A stretch of 64,000 nt of DNA from Ciceribacter ferrooxidans (GCF_004137355.1 NZ_SDVB01000191.1:186001-250000); one strand, 5' to 3'; shown: positions 53,985 to 63,573, counted from the stretch's first letter. A program made the numbers and translations. Notes: generated by a model not told the origin, from the sequence alone.

Positions 53985-54009
53985 CCGGCCGCGCGTGGAG
54001 CGCGGCCGG
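53985..54009 (+). other. Strong intercistronic hairpin between agpA and agpB
   Basis: CCGGCCGCGC, loop GTGGA, GCGCGGCCGG: a perfect 10-bp GC stem 20 bp after the agpA stop and 52 bp before agpB. No T run, so it is more likely an mRNA 3'-end stabiliser/attenuator raising AgpA over the membrane subunits than a full terminator. Confidence 0.7.
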
Positions 54010-54061
54010 GCAGGACGAGGGGTCGAGCCGGAGGGTCGCCGTCGCAATGGAGAGAGTGTAG

Positions 54062-55069
54062 ATGCTGAGATTTCTTCTGACGCGGATCGGTTCGGCGGTG
54101 CCGGTGCTCCTGATCCTGAGCGTCGTGACCTTTGCGATCATCCAGGCGCCGCCCGGCGATTATGCCGATTACATCCGCTCGCAGCTGATGAACCAGGGGG
54201 GTGCATCCTACGAGCAGGCGGAGGCGCAGGCCCAGGCCTACCGGGTGGAACACGGCCTCGACAAGCCGATGGCCGTCCAGTACGTCAACTGGATCTCGGG
54301 CATCGTGGCCCGCGGCGATTTCGGCTACAGTTTCTACTATAACAAACCCGTCGCCGAGGTCGTCGGCGAAAGACTGCCGCGAACGCTGGCGCTGGCGCTC
54401 GTCTGCCATATCCTTGCTTCGCTCTTCGGCATCAGTTTCGGGATCTGGGCCGCGACGCGGCAGTATTCCTGGGTCGACAATCTCCTTTCGACGGTCTCCT
54501 TCCTCGGCATGACGATCCCGCGCTTCCTGATGGCGCTGGTGCTCGTCTACCTGATGGTGTTCCACTATGACGTCTCGGAAATCGGCAGCTTCTTTTCTCC
54601 GCAATATGGCGGCGCACCCTGGTCCTGGGCAAAGTTCGCCGATCTCGTCAGCCATGTATGGCCGGTGGTCGCAATCGCCGTGTTTGGCGGGCTCGCCTAC
54701 AATATGCGTGTCATGCGCGGCAATCTCCTCGACACGCTGAATGCGCAGTATATCGAGACGGCGCGGGCCAAGGGGCTTTCGGAAGGCACCGTCATCCTGC
54801 GGCATGCCGTTCCGAATGCGCTCCATCCGCTGGTAATGTACCAGGGCGTCGTTCTGCCCTATATGCTCACGGGCGAAATCGAGACGGCGATCATCTTCTC
54901 GCTGCCGACGGTGGGGCCGGCGATCGTCGGCTCGATGGCAGTCGGCGACGTCTACGTCACCGCGACCTTCATGATGGTGCTCGCAGCGACATTGATCGTC
55001 GGCAACATCATCGCCGACATGCTGCTGGCGCTGCTCGACCCCCGCGTCCGCGAACTCGGGAGGGCGTGA
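54062..55069 (+). CDS. agpB: Alpha-galactoside ABC permease AgpB (DppB/OppB type)
   Basis: 335 aa. N-terminal membrane segment and the family start MLRFLLTRIGSAVPVLLILS; conserved VVTFAIIQAPPGDYADYI; EAA loop YIETARAKGLSEGTVILRHA; C-terminal VYVTATFMMVLAATLIVGNI then DPRVR. Permease of peptide-type importer, directly coupled to agpC by a one-base gap. Confidence 0.93.
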   Translation: MLRFLLTRIGSAVPVLLILSVVTFAIIQAPPGDYADYIRSQLMNQGGASYEQAEAQAQAYRVEHGLDKPMAVQYVNWISGIVARGDFGYSFYYNKPVAEVVGERLPRTLALALVCHILASLFGISFGIWAATRQYSWVDNLLSTVSFLGMTIPRFLMALVLVYLMVFHYDVSEIGSFFSPQYGGAPWSWAKFADLVSHVWPVVAIAVFGGLAYNMRVMRGNLLDTLNAQYIETARAKGLSEGTVILRHAVPNALHPLVMYQGVVLPYMLTGEIETAIIFSLPTVGPAIVGSMAVGDVYVTATFMMVLAATLIVGNIIADMLLALLDPRVRELGRA

Positions 55070-55070
55070 G

Positions 55071-56204
55071 ATGGCGGCACTCGAGGAAATCCGGCCCGAT
55101 CCGGTCGCCGAGGAGACGGTCACCAGAGCAAGCGGCAACGAGAGCTATTCGGCTCTGGTCTGGCGCCGCTTCAGGCGCTCGCTGACCGGCATCATAGGGC
55201 TTGGGCTGGTTGCGTTGCTGGTGGTCACGGCGTTGTTTGCCGAATTCTTCTCGCCGATGAACCCGATGGCGACGGATGCCAGCTTCTCGCCGCCCCAGAC
55301 CGTCAGCTTCCGGGACAAGGACGGGCGGCTCAGCATCTCTCCGCGGGTTTACGCGAACGCGGAGACCGAGGAACTGGACCCCGTCACCTTCCAGCCCATC
55401 GTAGGGCCAGATTACGACAACCCGCGCTATCTCGGCTTCTTCGTCAGGGGAAGCGAATACCGGCTCCTCGGCCTCGTACCGACGGACCGGCACTTCTTCG
55501 GTTCGATCGATGGTGAGCCGGTGCATTTCCTCGGGACCGACAAGTTCGGCCGCGACGTGCTCTCGAGGGCGATCCACGGCTCGCGCGTTTCGCTCGCCAT
55601 CGCGCTCAGCGTCGTGCTGATCGTGACCGTGGTCGGCACCACTGTCGGGCTGGCGTCAGGCTATTTCGGCGGGGTCGCGGACGCCTGGATCCAGCGCTTC
55701 GTGGAGATCGTGCTCGCTTTCCCGCAATTGCCGCTCTATCTCGCACTCACCTCGCTCATTCCGGTCACGGCACCGACCCATGTCTTCCTCACCTTCGTGG
55801 TGGTCGTCATGTCGGCGCTCGGCTGGGCACAGATGTCGCGGGAGGTTCGCGGCAAGACGCTGGCGCTCGCCCGCATCGACTACGTGCGCGCCGCGATAGC
55901 GGTCGGCGCGACGGATCGCCGGATCATCTTCCAGCATATTCTTCCGAACGTAATGAGCCATGTGATCGTGGCGGTCACGCTCCACATTCCGAGCGTGGTG
56001 CTCCTGGAATCCTTCCTCGGCTTCCTCGGCTTTGCCGTCAAGCCGCCGCTGATTTCCTGGGGCCTGATGCTGCAGGACACCGCGACGTATTCGGTCATCG
56101 GCTCTTATCCGTGGATCCTCGCGCCAGTCGGCTTCGTGCTCGTGACGGTTTTCGCCTTCAACGCGCTCGGCGACGGCTTGCGCGACGCCGTCGATCCGTA
56201 CTGA
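55071..56204 (+). CDS. agpC: Alpha-galactoside ABC permease AgpC (DppC/OppC type)
   Basis: 377 aa. DppC/OppC pattern: N-terminal cytosolic tail, first segment IIGLGLVALLVVTALFAEFF, a large periplasmic loop (about residues 65-150, ending LGTDKFGRDVLSRAIHGSRV) and the EAA loop DYVRAAIAVGATDRRIIFQH. C-terminus FNALGDGLRDAVDPY is diagnostic of the family. Followed by agpD after 13 bp. Confidence 0.94.
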   Translation: MAALEEIRPDPVAEETVTRASGNESYSALVWRRFRRSLTGIIGLGLVALLVVTALFAEFFSPMNPMATDASFSPPQTVSFRDKDGRLSISPRVYANAETEELDPVTFQPIVGPDYDNPRYLGFFVRGSEYRLLGLVPTDRHFFGSIDGEPVHFLGTDKFGRDVLSRAIHGSRVSLAIALSVVLIVTVVGTTVGLASGYFGGVADAWIQRFVEIVLAFPQLPLYLALTSLIPVTAPTHVFLTFVVVVMSALGWAQMSREVRGKTLALARIDYVRAAIAVGATDRRIIFQHILPNVMSHVIVAVTLHIPSVVLLESFLGFLGFAVKPPLISWGLMLQDTATYSVIGSYPWILAPVGFVLVTVFAFNALGDGLRDAVDPY

Positions 56205-56217
56205 AGGAGGATTGCTC

Positions 56218-57885
56218 ATGGCACTTGCGGCAACCGAGAACTACGCACCGGCAATGCGCTTCGACAGCGCCGAGCGGGCTGACGCCCCGATCATCGATGC
56301 GCGCAATATCGGCGTGACTTTCAGGGTCGAGCATGGGACGGTCGAGGCGGTGAAGGACATTTCCTTCCAGCTCTACCGCGGAGAGACCGTGGCGATCGTC
56401 GGCGAGTCCGGGTCGGGCAAATCGGTCACCGCCCGCACCGTGATGGGTCTCCTTTCCAGGCGCGCCGTGGTGTCGGCGGCGGCAAAGGTTGCCTTCAACG
56501 GCACCGATATCCTGACGTTCTCGCCGCGTGCCCGCCGGGCGCTCCGCGGCGACCGGATATCCATGATCTTCCAGGAGCCGATGAGCTCTCTCAATCCGCT
56601 CCACACCATCGGCAGCCAGATTGTAGAAGCAATCCGTGTGCACGCGAAGGTGAGCCGCAGGCAGGCGGAAGCGCGCGCGCTCGAACTCCTGAAACAGGTG
56701 CAGATCCCCGAGCCGGAAGCGCGGCTGAAGCAGTATCCGCACCAGCTTTCCGGTGGGCAGCGACAGCGCGTCATGATCGCCATGGCGCTTTCCAATGATC
56801 CGGACGTGCTGATCGCCGACGAGCCGACGACGGCGCTCGATGTCACTGTCCAGGCCCAGATCCTCAATCTCATCCGCGCGCTCCAGCAGGAACGCGGCAT
56901 GGCGGTAGTACTGATCACCCACGATCTCACCATCGTCCGCAAGTTCTCCGACTATGTCTACGTGATGCAGCATGGCGAGATGCGCGAGCACAACACCACG
57001 AAGCGCCTGTTCGAGGTGCCCCGCCATCCCTATACGCGGCGGCTGCTCGCCTCCGAACCGCAAGGGGGCGCCGCGCCGCTGCCGGCAAATGCCGAGCCGC
57101 TGCTGACGGCGAGCGACGTGCGCGTCAGCTTCATGATGCGCCACGGCGGCATCTTCAGGCCCGATCTCAGGGAACTGGTTGCCGTCGACGGTCTCGGCCT
57201 GACGCTCCGCCGGCACGAAACACTCGGCATTGTCGGTGAATCCGGTTCCGGCAAGACGACCTTCGGGCAGTCGCTCATACGGCTGAACGAGCCGAGCGCC
57301 GGTGAAATCCGCTTTGACGGAGAGCGTGTCGACGGCCGCTCCCGCGCGGACATGCGGCCACTCAGGGCACGCATGCAGATCGTGTTCCAGGACCCCTTCG
57401 CCTCGCTCAATCCGCGCATGACGATAGGCCAGATCATCGAGGAAGGACTGGTCGTCAACGGGCTTGGGAAGACGCGCGCCGAACGCCTCGACAGGGTCAA
57501 GGATGCGCTTGAGGCCGCCGGCATGCCGACGGACATCCTGTCGCGGTTCCCGCACGAGTTCTCCGGCGGGCAACGCCAGCGCATCGCGATCGCGAGGGCG
57601 GTGGCGCTCGAGCCCGAATTCATCCTGCTCGACGAACCGACGTCGGCACTCGATCTCTCGGTACAGGCGCAGATCATCGAGCTGTTGCGGAAACTCCAGG
57701 CGGAGCAGGGCCTCAGCTACCTGTTCATCTCGCATGACCTGAAGGTGGTGCGCGCACTCTGCCACCGCGTCATCGTCATGCAGCACGGGCGGATCGTGGA
57801 GGAGGGACCGGTCGACGCGGTGCTCTCGAACCCGAAAACAGAATACACGCGGCGGCTCGTCAGGGCTGCCTTCGATATCGCATGA
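56218..57885 (+). CDS. agpD: Alpha-galactoside ABC transporter double ATPase AgpD
   Basis: 555 aa, two ABC domains fused (DppD-DppF type). Domain 1: Walker [21 protein letters not shown], signature [20 protein letters not shown], Walker [13 protein letters not shown]. Domain 2: Walker [18 protein letters not shown], signature [20 protein letters not shown], Walker [13 protein letters not shown]. Each is followed by an oligopeptide-type C-terminal element ([24 protein letters not shown]). ATG at 56218 chosen because AAGGAGG ends seven bases upstream. Confidence 0.94.
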   Translation: MALAATENYAPAMRFDSAERADAPIIDARNIGVTFRVEHGTVEAVKDISFQLYRGETVAIVGESGSGKSVTARTVMGLLSRRAVVSAAAKVAFNGTDILTFSPRARRALRGDRISMIFQEPMSSLNPLHTIGSQIVEAIRVHAKVSRRQAEARALELLKQVQIPEPEARLKQYPHQLSGGQRQRVMIAMALSNDPDVLIADEPTTALDVTVQAQILNLIRALQQERGMAVVLITHDLTIVRKFSDYVYVMQHGEMREHNTTKRLFEVPRHPYTRRLLASEPQGGAAPLPANAEPLLTASDVRVSFMMRHGGIFRPDLRELVAVDGLGLTLRRHETLGIVGESGSGKTTFGQSLIRLNEPSAGEIRFDGERVDGRSRADMRPLRARMQIVFQDPFASLNPRMTIGQIIEEGLVVNGLGKTRAERLDRVKDALEAAGMPTDILSRFPHEFSGGQRQRIAIARAVALEPEFILLDEPTSALDLSVQAQIIELLRKLQAEQGLSYLFISHDLKVVRALCHRVIVMQHGRIVEEGPVDAVLSNPKTEYTRRLVRAAFDIA

Positions 57886-57908
57886 TTTTCCATTGCCGGA
57901 GGTAAGAC

Positions 57909-59282
57909 ATGGCAGGACATCCCAGGATCACATTCATCGGTGCGGGCTCGACGGTGTTCATGAAGAACATCATCGGCGACGTGCTGCAGCGCCCGGCGCT
58001 TTCCGGCGCGGCGATCGCGCTTATGGATATCGATCCGCAACGGCTCGAAGAGAGCGCGCTCGTCGTCAACAAACTCATCGCCACGTTGGGGGTGAAAGCC
58101 AAGGCGGAGACCTACAGCGACCAGCGCAGGGCGCTCGCCGGCGCCGATTTCGTCGTCGTCGCCTTCCAGATCGGCGGCTACGAGCCTTGCACCGTCACGG
58201 ATTTCGAAGTGCCGAAGAAGTACGGGCTCCGCCAGACGATCGCCGATACGCTGGGCGTCGGTGGGATTATGCGGGGCCTGAGGACTGTGCCGCATCTCTG
58301 GAAGATCTGCGAGGACATGCTTGCGGTCTGCCCTGACGCCATCATGCTGCAATATGTGAACCCGATGGCGATCAATACCTGGGCGATCGCGGAGAAATAC
58401 CCTGCGATCCGCCAGGTGGGGCTCTGCCATTCGGTTCAGGGCACGGCGATGGAGCTCGCCCACGACCTGGACATTCCTTACGAGGAGATCCGTTACCGCT
58501 CGGCCGGCATCAACCATATGGCGTTCTTCCTGGAATTCGAGCACCGCCAGGCGGACGGCAGCTATCGAAACCTTTATCCGGAGCTGGTGCGCGCCTATCG
58601 CGAGGGACGGGCGCCGAAACCCGGCTGGAACCCGCGCTGCCCGAACAAGGTGCGTTACGAGATGCTGACGCGGCTCGGCTATTTCGTCACCGAGAGTTCG
58701 GAGCATTTCGCCGAATATACGCCCTATTTCATCAAGGAGGGGCGCGAGGACCTGATCGAAAAGTTCGGTATTCCGCTCGACGAATATCCGAAGCGCTGCA
58801 TCGAGCAGATCGAGCGTTGGAAAGGGCAGGCGGAAGCCTACCGGTCGGCCGAAACGATCGAGGTCACCCCGTCGAAGGAATATGCTTCCTCGATCATCAA
58901 CTCGGTCTGGACCGGCGAGCCTTCGGTCATCTACGGCAATCTGCGCAACAATGGCTGTATCTCCTCGCTGCCGGCCAATTGCGCGGTGGAGGTGCCGTGT
59001 CTCGTTGACCGCGGCGGTATCCAGCCGACGTCCGTCGGGGCGCTGCCGCCGCAGCTGACGGCACTGATGCGCACCAACATCAATGTCCAGGAGCTGACGG
59101 TCGCCGCCCTGATGACGGAGCGCCGCGAGCACATCTTCCATGCCGCGATGATGGACCCGCACACCGCCGCCGAACTCGACCTCGACCAGATATGGTCGCT
59201 CGTCGACGATCTCCTTCTCGCGCACCGGGATTGGTTGCCCGGCTGGACGCAATCGCCGGTCCGGCAGGCGAAGGCGAGCTGA
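57909..59282 (+). CDS. agaL2: Second alpha-galactosidase, glycoside hydrolase family 4
   Basis: 457-aa MelA-like GH4: ITFIGAGSTVFMKNIIGDVL, DTLGVGGIMRGLRTVPHLWK, LQYVNPMAINTWAIAEKYPA, GLCHSVQGTAMELAHDLDIP (metal Cys and His) and YRSAGINHMAFFLEFEHR. Closer to MelA proper than AgaL1, as judged by the PGI/NPMAINTWA pattern. Two GH4 enzymes with one importer is also the S. meliloti arrangement. Confidence 0.91.
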   Translation: MAGHPRITFIGAGSTVFMKNIIGDVLQRPALSGAAIALMDIDPQRLEESALVVNKLIATLGVKAKAETYSDQRRALAGADFVVVAFQIGGYEPCTVTDFEVPKKYGLRQTIADTLGVGGIMRGLRTVPHLWKICEDMLAVCPDAIMLQYVNPMAINTWAIAEKYPAIRQVGLCHSVQGTAMELAHDLDIPYEEIRYRSAGINHMAFFLEFEHRQADGSYRNLYPELVRAYREGRAPKPGWNPRCPNKVRYEMLTRLGYFVTESSEHFAEYTPYFIKEGREDLIEKFGIPLDEYPKRCIEQIERWKGQAEAYRSAETIEVTPSKEYASSIINSVWTGEPSVIYGNLRNNGCISSLPANCAVEVPCLVDRGGIQPTSVGALPPQLTALMRTNINVQELTVAALMTERREHIFHAAMMDPHTAAELDLDQIWSLVDDLLLAHRDWLPGWTQSPVRQAKAS

Positions 59283-59306
59283 CGAGGCGCGTAGTCGGTG
59301 ACAATG

Positions 59307-59339
59307 CTCGAGCGGCCCATTTTATGGGCCGCTCGAGCT
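59307..59339 (+). terminator. Terminator after agaL2
   Basis: A perfect 15-bp stem, GCTCGAGCGGCCCAT with ATGGGCCGCTCGAGC, loop TTT, beginning 25 bp after the agaL2 stop. The T tract is short (TTT), but stability and position at the operon end support termination. Confidence 0.75.
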
Positions 59340-59537
59340 TTCCAGAAACAAGGGGCGAGACGGGCTCCAGCACAGCGTTCGTTGATCGTGTGATGCCGAT
59401 CCTACCGGTCAGGACGATTGAATGGTATCCTGCTGCGCACCAAGGAACGGCCTTGTGCCGTCGCCAAAGACACCTTGTCGAAGAATGAACCGGGCGACGG
59501 GATATCGCTACCTCCCTGGACGAGGAGGAACAATCAA

Positions 59538-59840
59538 ATGCGTATCGCTCTTACGTTTGCCATGCTTGTCCTTGCGCTGCCGGCCTATGCTGCCGGTCAC
59601 ACGGTCCAAATCAAAGGGATGAAATTCAGTCCGGCGAGGCTTCAAGTCGCGGTCGGTGACACCGTTACCTTTGCCAATGCCGATTCCATCCGCCATACAG
59701 CCACCGCACTGGACGGTTCGTTCGACACGGGAAGGCTTGCCGCAGGCAGGGCTGCGACCGTGAAGATTACCACGGCCGGCAAACATGATTTCAGGTGCAT
59801 GATCCACCCCTCGATGAAGGGCACCGTGACAGCGAAATAG
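59538..59840 (+). CDS. Small periplasmic cupredoxin
   Basis: 100 aa; signal peptide MRIALTFAMLVLALPAYA. The mature ~80-residue domain carries type 1 copper ligands: His in DSIRHTATA and the C-terminal CMIHPSMKG, where Cys, His and Met are spaced C-x2-H-x2-M. Amicyanin/plastocyanin-like (it also has FSPARLQVAVGDTVTFANAD). ATG chosen at 59538 after GAGGAGGAACAATCAA. It may be an electron carrier; a link to nirK in this window is speculative. Confidence 0.88.
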   Translation: MRIALTFAMLVLALPAYAAGHTVQIKGMKFSPARLQVAVGDTVTFANADSIRHTATALDGSFDTGRLAAGRAATVKITTAGKHDFRCMIHPSMKGTVTAK

Positions 59841-59955
59841 CGACCTGAACGGTCGACCGGTTTCGCCCGTGGCACCCGCGGCTTCGATCGAGCGGCCATG
59901 CGGGAAGGTGCAGAAGCGCTCGGCACAGACATGTCGAGCGGCATTGCCTCGCTGT

Positions 59956-60017
59956 CGAATGCGCACCCCGGCCGCGTCGAAGAGGACGCATTTGCCGAAG
60001 TCGAGGCCCACTGTCAG
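59956..60017 (-). pseudogene. Remnant of an ABC ATPase 3' end (repeat of 63714-63774)
   Basis: About 62 bp aligning with the 3' end of the ABC ATPase gene at the right edge: minus-strand reading VGLDFGKCVLFDAAGVRIR against NVGLDLGKCFLFDAAGVRIR. The native stop codon is gone here and the match stops at both sides. The two copies are direct repeats about 3.7 kb apart. Confidence 0.75.
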
Positions 60018-60023
60018 TTTGGA

Positions 60024-60062
60024 CCGGACCTAGGTCCCGGGATGGCCGGGACCTAGGTCCGG
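60024..60062. promoter_or_regulatory. 39-bp hairpin holding two GGACCTAGGTCC palindromes
   Basis: Two arms of 17 bp pair perfectly around the loop GATGG. Each arm itself holds GGACCTAGGTCC (60026-60037 and 60049-60060), 23 bp apart start to start (about two helical turns). It lies 47 bp before the first possible start of the glycine-rich gene. A variant, GGACTTAGGTCC, recurs at 62827-62838 before the second glycine-rich gene. Probable binding sites of the neighbouring NarL-type regulator (inference). Confidence 0.65.
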
Positions 60063-60208
60063 ACGACGGCGAGGAAACGTCCTACGACTGGCATTCGGGA
60101 AGACATGGAATGGTCACTCGTGTAAAAATGACAGCCAAGCCTCGAGAAGCCAGGACCGGACGGATGTCGAACCCTGAACACCTCCCGTTGAAGGATAGCC
60201 GCCTTATC

Positions 60209-60652
60209 ATGCGCCGAATGTCCGTTGTTGCTTTCCTCCGACTGGCAGTCATTTTTGCCGCGGTCACGGCGCCCGTTACCCTTGATTTTTCCTCCTCCGG
60301 CATTGCCCTGGCGCCGGCCGAGGCGAGCGCCAAGAACGGGGGCGGAAATGGTGGCGGTAATGGCGGTGGCAACGGTGGAGGAAACGGAGGTGGAAACGGC
60401 GGAGGCAATGGACACGGAAGCGAATCCCGATCCTCCGATAAGGCCGATCGTTCCGAAGCGACAACGGGACAGGCGCAAGGGGCAGACGAGGTCGATCCCA
60501 CGCTTCCCGCCATCGGCTTTCGTCACAAGCGCGGCATAACGGAAGCGGTTGTGAACGGGCGATACATCATGAAGGACGCACGTGGCCGAACGATCGTGAA
60601 CCGGCTGGCAACCACCTCGGATAGACGCCGGATCGAAGCGCTCCTCCAATAG
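60209..60652 (+). CDS. Secreted glycine-rich protein 1
   Basis: 147 aa from the ATG at 60209; earlier in-frame ATGs (first at 60110) lack a convincing signal. N-terminal hydrophobic stretch MSVVAFLRLAVIFAAVTAPV suggests export. Then six repeats of the NGGG type (about residues 42-66), a polar linker (HGSESRSSDKADRSEATTGQ), and a short C-terminal domain (PAIGFRHKRGITEAVVNGRY, IMKDARGRTIVNRLA). Family not recognised. A second protein with the same repeat type lies on the other side of the kinase/regulator pair. The stop is four bases before the convergent regulator stop. Confidence 0.75.
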   Translation: MRRMSVVAFLRLAVIFAAVTAPVTLDFSSSGIALAPAEASAKNGGGNGGGNGGGNGGGNGGGNGGGNGHGSESRSSDKADRSEATTGQAQGADEVDPTLPAIGFRHKRGITEAVVNGRYIMKDARGRTIVNRLATTSDRRRIEALLQ

Positions 60653-60656
60653 TCTG

Positions 60657-61295
60657 TCAGGTCTGGCGCGCGTCACGCAGCGCCATTGCCGCTTCGGTGC
60701 GGTTGGTGACACCGAGCTTGGTCAGGATTTGTGTCATGTGGTGTTTGACGGTCTTTTCCTGCAGATCGAGTTCGATGGCCACATGCTTGTTGCTCATGCC
60801 GACAGCGACCAATTCAAGAACCTCCATTTCCCGCGGCGTCAGGCTCGCGATGAGCGCGGACTTGCTCGGCATCTCGGTGCGGGCGGAAATCAGCCGGGCT
60901 GACAGCGTCGGGGCAACATAGCCATCTCCGGCTGCGACCGTGCGGATAGCGTCGGCAAGCGTGAGTGCTCCCACGCCCTTCAGGACGTAACCCACCGCGC
61001 CGCGGGTAAGCGCCGTCGTGACATCTTCGCTCGTCTCTGAAACGGTGAGCATGACGATCCTCTGCGAGGGCGCGACGTCCAGAACGGCCGGGATCGCGTC
61101 AAGGCCGCCGCCCGGCATGGATATGTCCATCAACAGGACGTCCGGCTGCAGGGTCCCGGCGATGCGGACCGCATCCGCGCCGGAACTCCCTTCGGCGACG
61201 ATCTCGAACCCGTCGATCTCCGACAGGCTTCGCGTCACTCCCTCCCGGAACAATGGATGGTCGTCCACGACCGCGACCCGTATCCTCGTGTCCAT
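60657..61295 (-). CDS. NarL/LuxR-type response regulator
   Basis: 212 aa. Receiver: VAVVDDHPLFREGVTRSLSE with phosphoacceptor Asp in LLMDISMPGGG, conserved Lys in YVLKGVGA. Output LuxR HTH near 145-205: SLTPREMEVLELVAVGMSNK, VAIELDLQEKTVKHHMTQIL. Starts two bases after the histidine kinase stop. Probable partner of the kinase and binder of the TAGGTCC palindromes near the two glycine-rich genes (inference). In S. meliloti, EmmB/EmmC form a two-component pair next to a small exported protein EmmA; whether this is that locus I cannot confirm. Confidence 0.9.
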   Translation of the reverse strand: MDTRIRVAVVDDHPLFREGVTRSLSEIDGFEIVAEGSSGADAVRIAGTLQPDVLLMDISMPGGGLDAIPAVLDVAPSQRIVMLTVSETSEDVTTALTRGAVGYVLKGVGALTLADAIRTVAAGDGYVAPTLSARLISARTEMPSKSALIASLTPREMEVLELVAVGMSNKHVAIELDLQEKTVKHHMTQILTKLGVTNRTEAAMALRDARQT

Positions 61296-61297
61296 GG

Positions 61298-62686
61298 CTA
61301 CTTCGTTTCCCCGATACTCGTCGTCATGCGCAGGACGGTGCCGGCCTTAGACGAGGTGATTTCGAATGTTCCGCCGAGACTTTCGACCCGTTCGCGCAAG
61401 CCCGCAAGTCCGAGACTGGTCGACCGGACATAGTTCACGTCGAAACCGGAGCCTCGATCGGCAACTTCGACGATGAGGAGCCCGCCCTCGGTGCGCTGGG
61501 AAACGGCCTGCCCGATGCCGCCGGCGTGGCGGTAGGCGTTGTTCAACCCCTCCTGCACGAAGCGATAGAGGCAGATCTTGGCGGCTGGCGAAAGGTGCTC
61601 AGGTGGCGCAGAAACCGACAGCGCCACCGACGTTCCGGTCCGCATCCGGTGGGCGCGGACGGCTTCCTGCAGTATATCGGGGAGGCTTGCCCCTTCGATC
61701 TGCGGCAGCACGAGGCCGCTGCAAATCGTGCGGATTTCCTGCATGGCCTCATCAAGGCTGGCTTTGATCGCGACGATTTCATTCCTGCTCGTCTCATCTG
61801 ACCCGGTCGATCTTCGCAGCGCCTCACCGTCGAGACGCAGGGCGGCATAGGCCAGAAGCTGGGCAGGACCGTCATGCAGATCTGCCCCTATGCGGCGAAG
61901 GTACCCTTCGTTGAGCGTCGTTGCGCGTTGCGTTGCGCGTTGCACGCGCTCCCTCAAGGCTTCGTTCTGCGACAGCGAATGGGAAAGCTCCTCGACACGT
62001 TGCTTCAAGTCATGACGCTGGCGCTCGATCGTCCTGCTTCCGCGAAGAACGATCGCCGACAAAAGAACGAAGAAGACAAAGGTAAAGGCGGCTACGGCGA
62101 GCCAGGTGTGCAACCTCGTCCGGAGAAGGCCCTGCTGGAATTCGCCTGCCGCTTCGTGGAATTCGGAGACGGCCACGACCTGCCCCGACCACGGCTGCAG
62201 GACGGGATTATAGATCTTCAGGATAGGCAGCGCCGCCCCGCTCTGGTCATCTCCTTCACCGGTGGCGACGAACCGCGCGACCATCTGGCCGGAAAAGGCT
62301 GTCTTCAGCAAATCGCCGGGGGCGTGCCTGGTTCCGGTAATGGCTCCGTCATTTGCATACAAGACCGTTCCATCCGACCGCCAGAGACGGAAAAGAAGAA
62401 GGCGATCGCCGAGTGCGCCTTGCCCGAGCGTCTCATCCAGGGCGCGTGTCGTCGTATCGTCGAGCACTTCATTGCGCTGCATGTCCGGAAGGAGCGGCGC
62501 GATCACGCTGTCGACATAAAGTGCCGTCGCCGCGGCCGCATTGCTGGTGACGGTATCCTCGACCCGGTTCGAAACAAAAGCCCCGATCAGCGCCATGGCG
62601 CATACCGAAACAGCGCCGCCCATGCTGAGAAACTGCATGGCAAGCGACTGGGAATTCCAACGGGAGATGAGTTTGCTGATGCGCAC
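61298..62686 (-). CDS. NarX-type membrane sensor histidine kinase
   Basis: 462 aa. Two membrane segments (FLSMGGAVSVCAMALIGAFV near residue 20-40; WLAVAAFTFVFFVLLSAIVL near 195-215) bracket a periplasmic sensor domain. Then a coiled coil, a HisKA_3 domain with phosphoacceptor His in IGADLHDGPAQLLAYAALRL, and an HATPase with FVQEGLNNAYRHAGGIGQAV, ADRGSGFDV and SLGLAGLRERVESLGG. Upstream gene of the pair; divergent from glycine-rich gene 2. Confidence 0.92.
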   Translation of the reverse strand: MRISKLISRWNSQSLAMQFLSMGGAVSVCAMALIGAFVSNRVEDTVTSNAAAATALYVDSVIAPLLPDMQRNEVLDDTTTRALDETLGQGALGDRLLLFRLWRSDGTVLYANDGAITGTRHAPGDLLKTAFSGQMVARFVATGEGDDQSGAALPILKIYNPVLQPWSGQVVAVSEFHEAAGEFQQGLLRTRLHTWLAVAAFTFVFFVLLSAIVLRGSRTIERQRHDLKQRVEELSHSLSQNEALRERVQRATQRATTLNEGYLRRIGADLHDGPAQLLAYAALRLDGEALRRSTGSDETSRNEIVAIKASLDEAMQEIRTICSGLVLPQIEGASLPDILQEAVRAHRMRTGTSVALSVSAPPEHLSPAAKICLYRFVQEGLNNAYRHAGGIGQAVSQRTEGGLLIVEVADRGSGFDVNYVRSTSLGLAGLRERVESLGGTFEITSSKAGTVLRMTTSIGETK

Positions 62687-62826
62687 TGGGTGCTCGAGTC
62701 GATTGCCGAAAAATGCGGCAAGATGGTCGTTCGAGGTTAGGGGAGGCGGCTGCGACTGGCAAGACCTCTCCCTCCTTTCCGCCCCCTCATATCGGCGCTT
62801 CCGGACCTTTGATCGGGTAAGCCCCC

Positions 62827-62838
62827 GGACTTAGGTCC
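62827..62838. promoter_or_regulatory. GGACTTAGGTCC palindrome between kinase and glycine-rich gene 2
   Basis: One mismatch from the GGACCTAGGTCC motif at 60026 and 60049. It is 140 bp upstream of the kinase start and 123 bp upstream of glycine-rich gene 2, in a divergent region where one regulator could serve both. Confidence 0.55.
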
Positions 62839-62961
62839 GAGCCGAGGTGGTATTGGACGGGGGACGGTACCGCGCCGGCATGTCGGCGATTAGTCTTTCC
62901 GGAGTAGTTCGCGCCTCCTCAAGGGGGACCGAACTATGTGATGAACTCGAGGAGATACCCA

Positions 62962-63567
62962 ATGGCTATCAACAACACGATCGTCCGGAGTGTTCTTGCA
63001 CTCGGCCTGGCAGTGGCCCCTGCGGCTGCCGGCATGACGGGCTTTGCGACCATTGCCTTTGCAAAGGACGGCAATGGAGGCGGTAACGGCGGCGGAAACG
63101 GAGGTGGCAATGGTGGCGGCAATGGCGGGGGCCATGGCGGCGGAAGCGGGAAATCCTCGTCCGCGCACTCGGGCGAACACGGTAAATCCTCGCTGAAGGC
63201 GCAGCGCACCTCCAAGGTGTCCGTCGCCAGCGACGTGGCGAAAACGCCCGGGCTGCGCTCGCTCAACCGCAACTATCACGCCTACCTCAACTCGAGCGAT
63301 CCGCGCATGACGGCGGTTGCCGCCTATGCACTGGCATACGCCGAGTTCGAGGCGGCCAATGGCGTTGAGGCAATTCCGACCGATCCCGAACTGAGTGATG
63401 AGGCACTGCGCGAAGCGCTTGCCAGCTTTACCAAGGACGGGGTTGTCACGGATGCGACGCTGGAGGAGGCGAAATCCATCCTCGGCGTGGGTCCTGAAGT
63501 CGGAAAGATCGATCAGATCCGCGAGTCGCTTGCCACCGACGAAAGCGAACTGGAAGCCGCTGAGTAA
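62962..63567 (+). CDS. Secreted glycine-rich protein 2
   Basis: 201 aa; ATG at 62962 after AGGAGATACCCA. N-terminal signal-like stretch (MAINNTIVRSVLALGLAVAP), mature part begins near FAKDGNGGGN. Five or more NGGG-type repeats at about residues 38-62 as in protein 1, then a charged linker (SGKSSSAHSGEHGKSSLKAQ) and a helical C-terminal domain rich in Ala and acidic residues (FTKDGVVTDATLEEAKSILG). The C-terminal domains of the two proteins are not obviously homologous. Unknown function. Confidence 0.8.
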   Translation: MAINNTIVRSVLALGLAVAPAAAGMTGFATIAFAKDGNGGGNGGGNGGGNGGGNGGGHGGGSGKSSSAHSGEHGKSSLKAQRTSKVSVASDVAKTPGLRSLNRNYHAYLNSSDPRMTAVAAYALAYAEFEAANGVEAIPTDPELSDEALREALASFTKDGVVTDATLEEAKSILGVGPEVGKIDQIRESLATDESELEAAE

Positions 63568-63573
63568 AGACAA

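Noticed and set aside
60337-60420. Short tandem DNA repeats, also at 63070-63150, considered as CRISPR or satellite
   Set aside because: They are in-frame glycine/asparagine codons of two secreted proteins, with no spacers.
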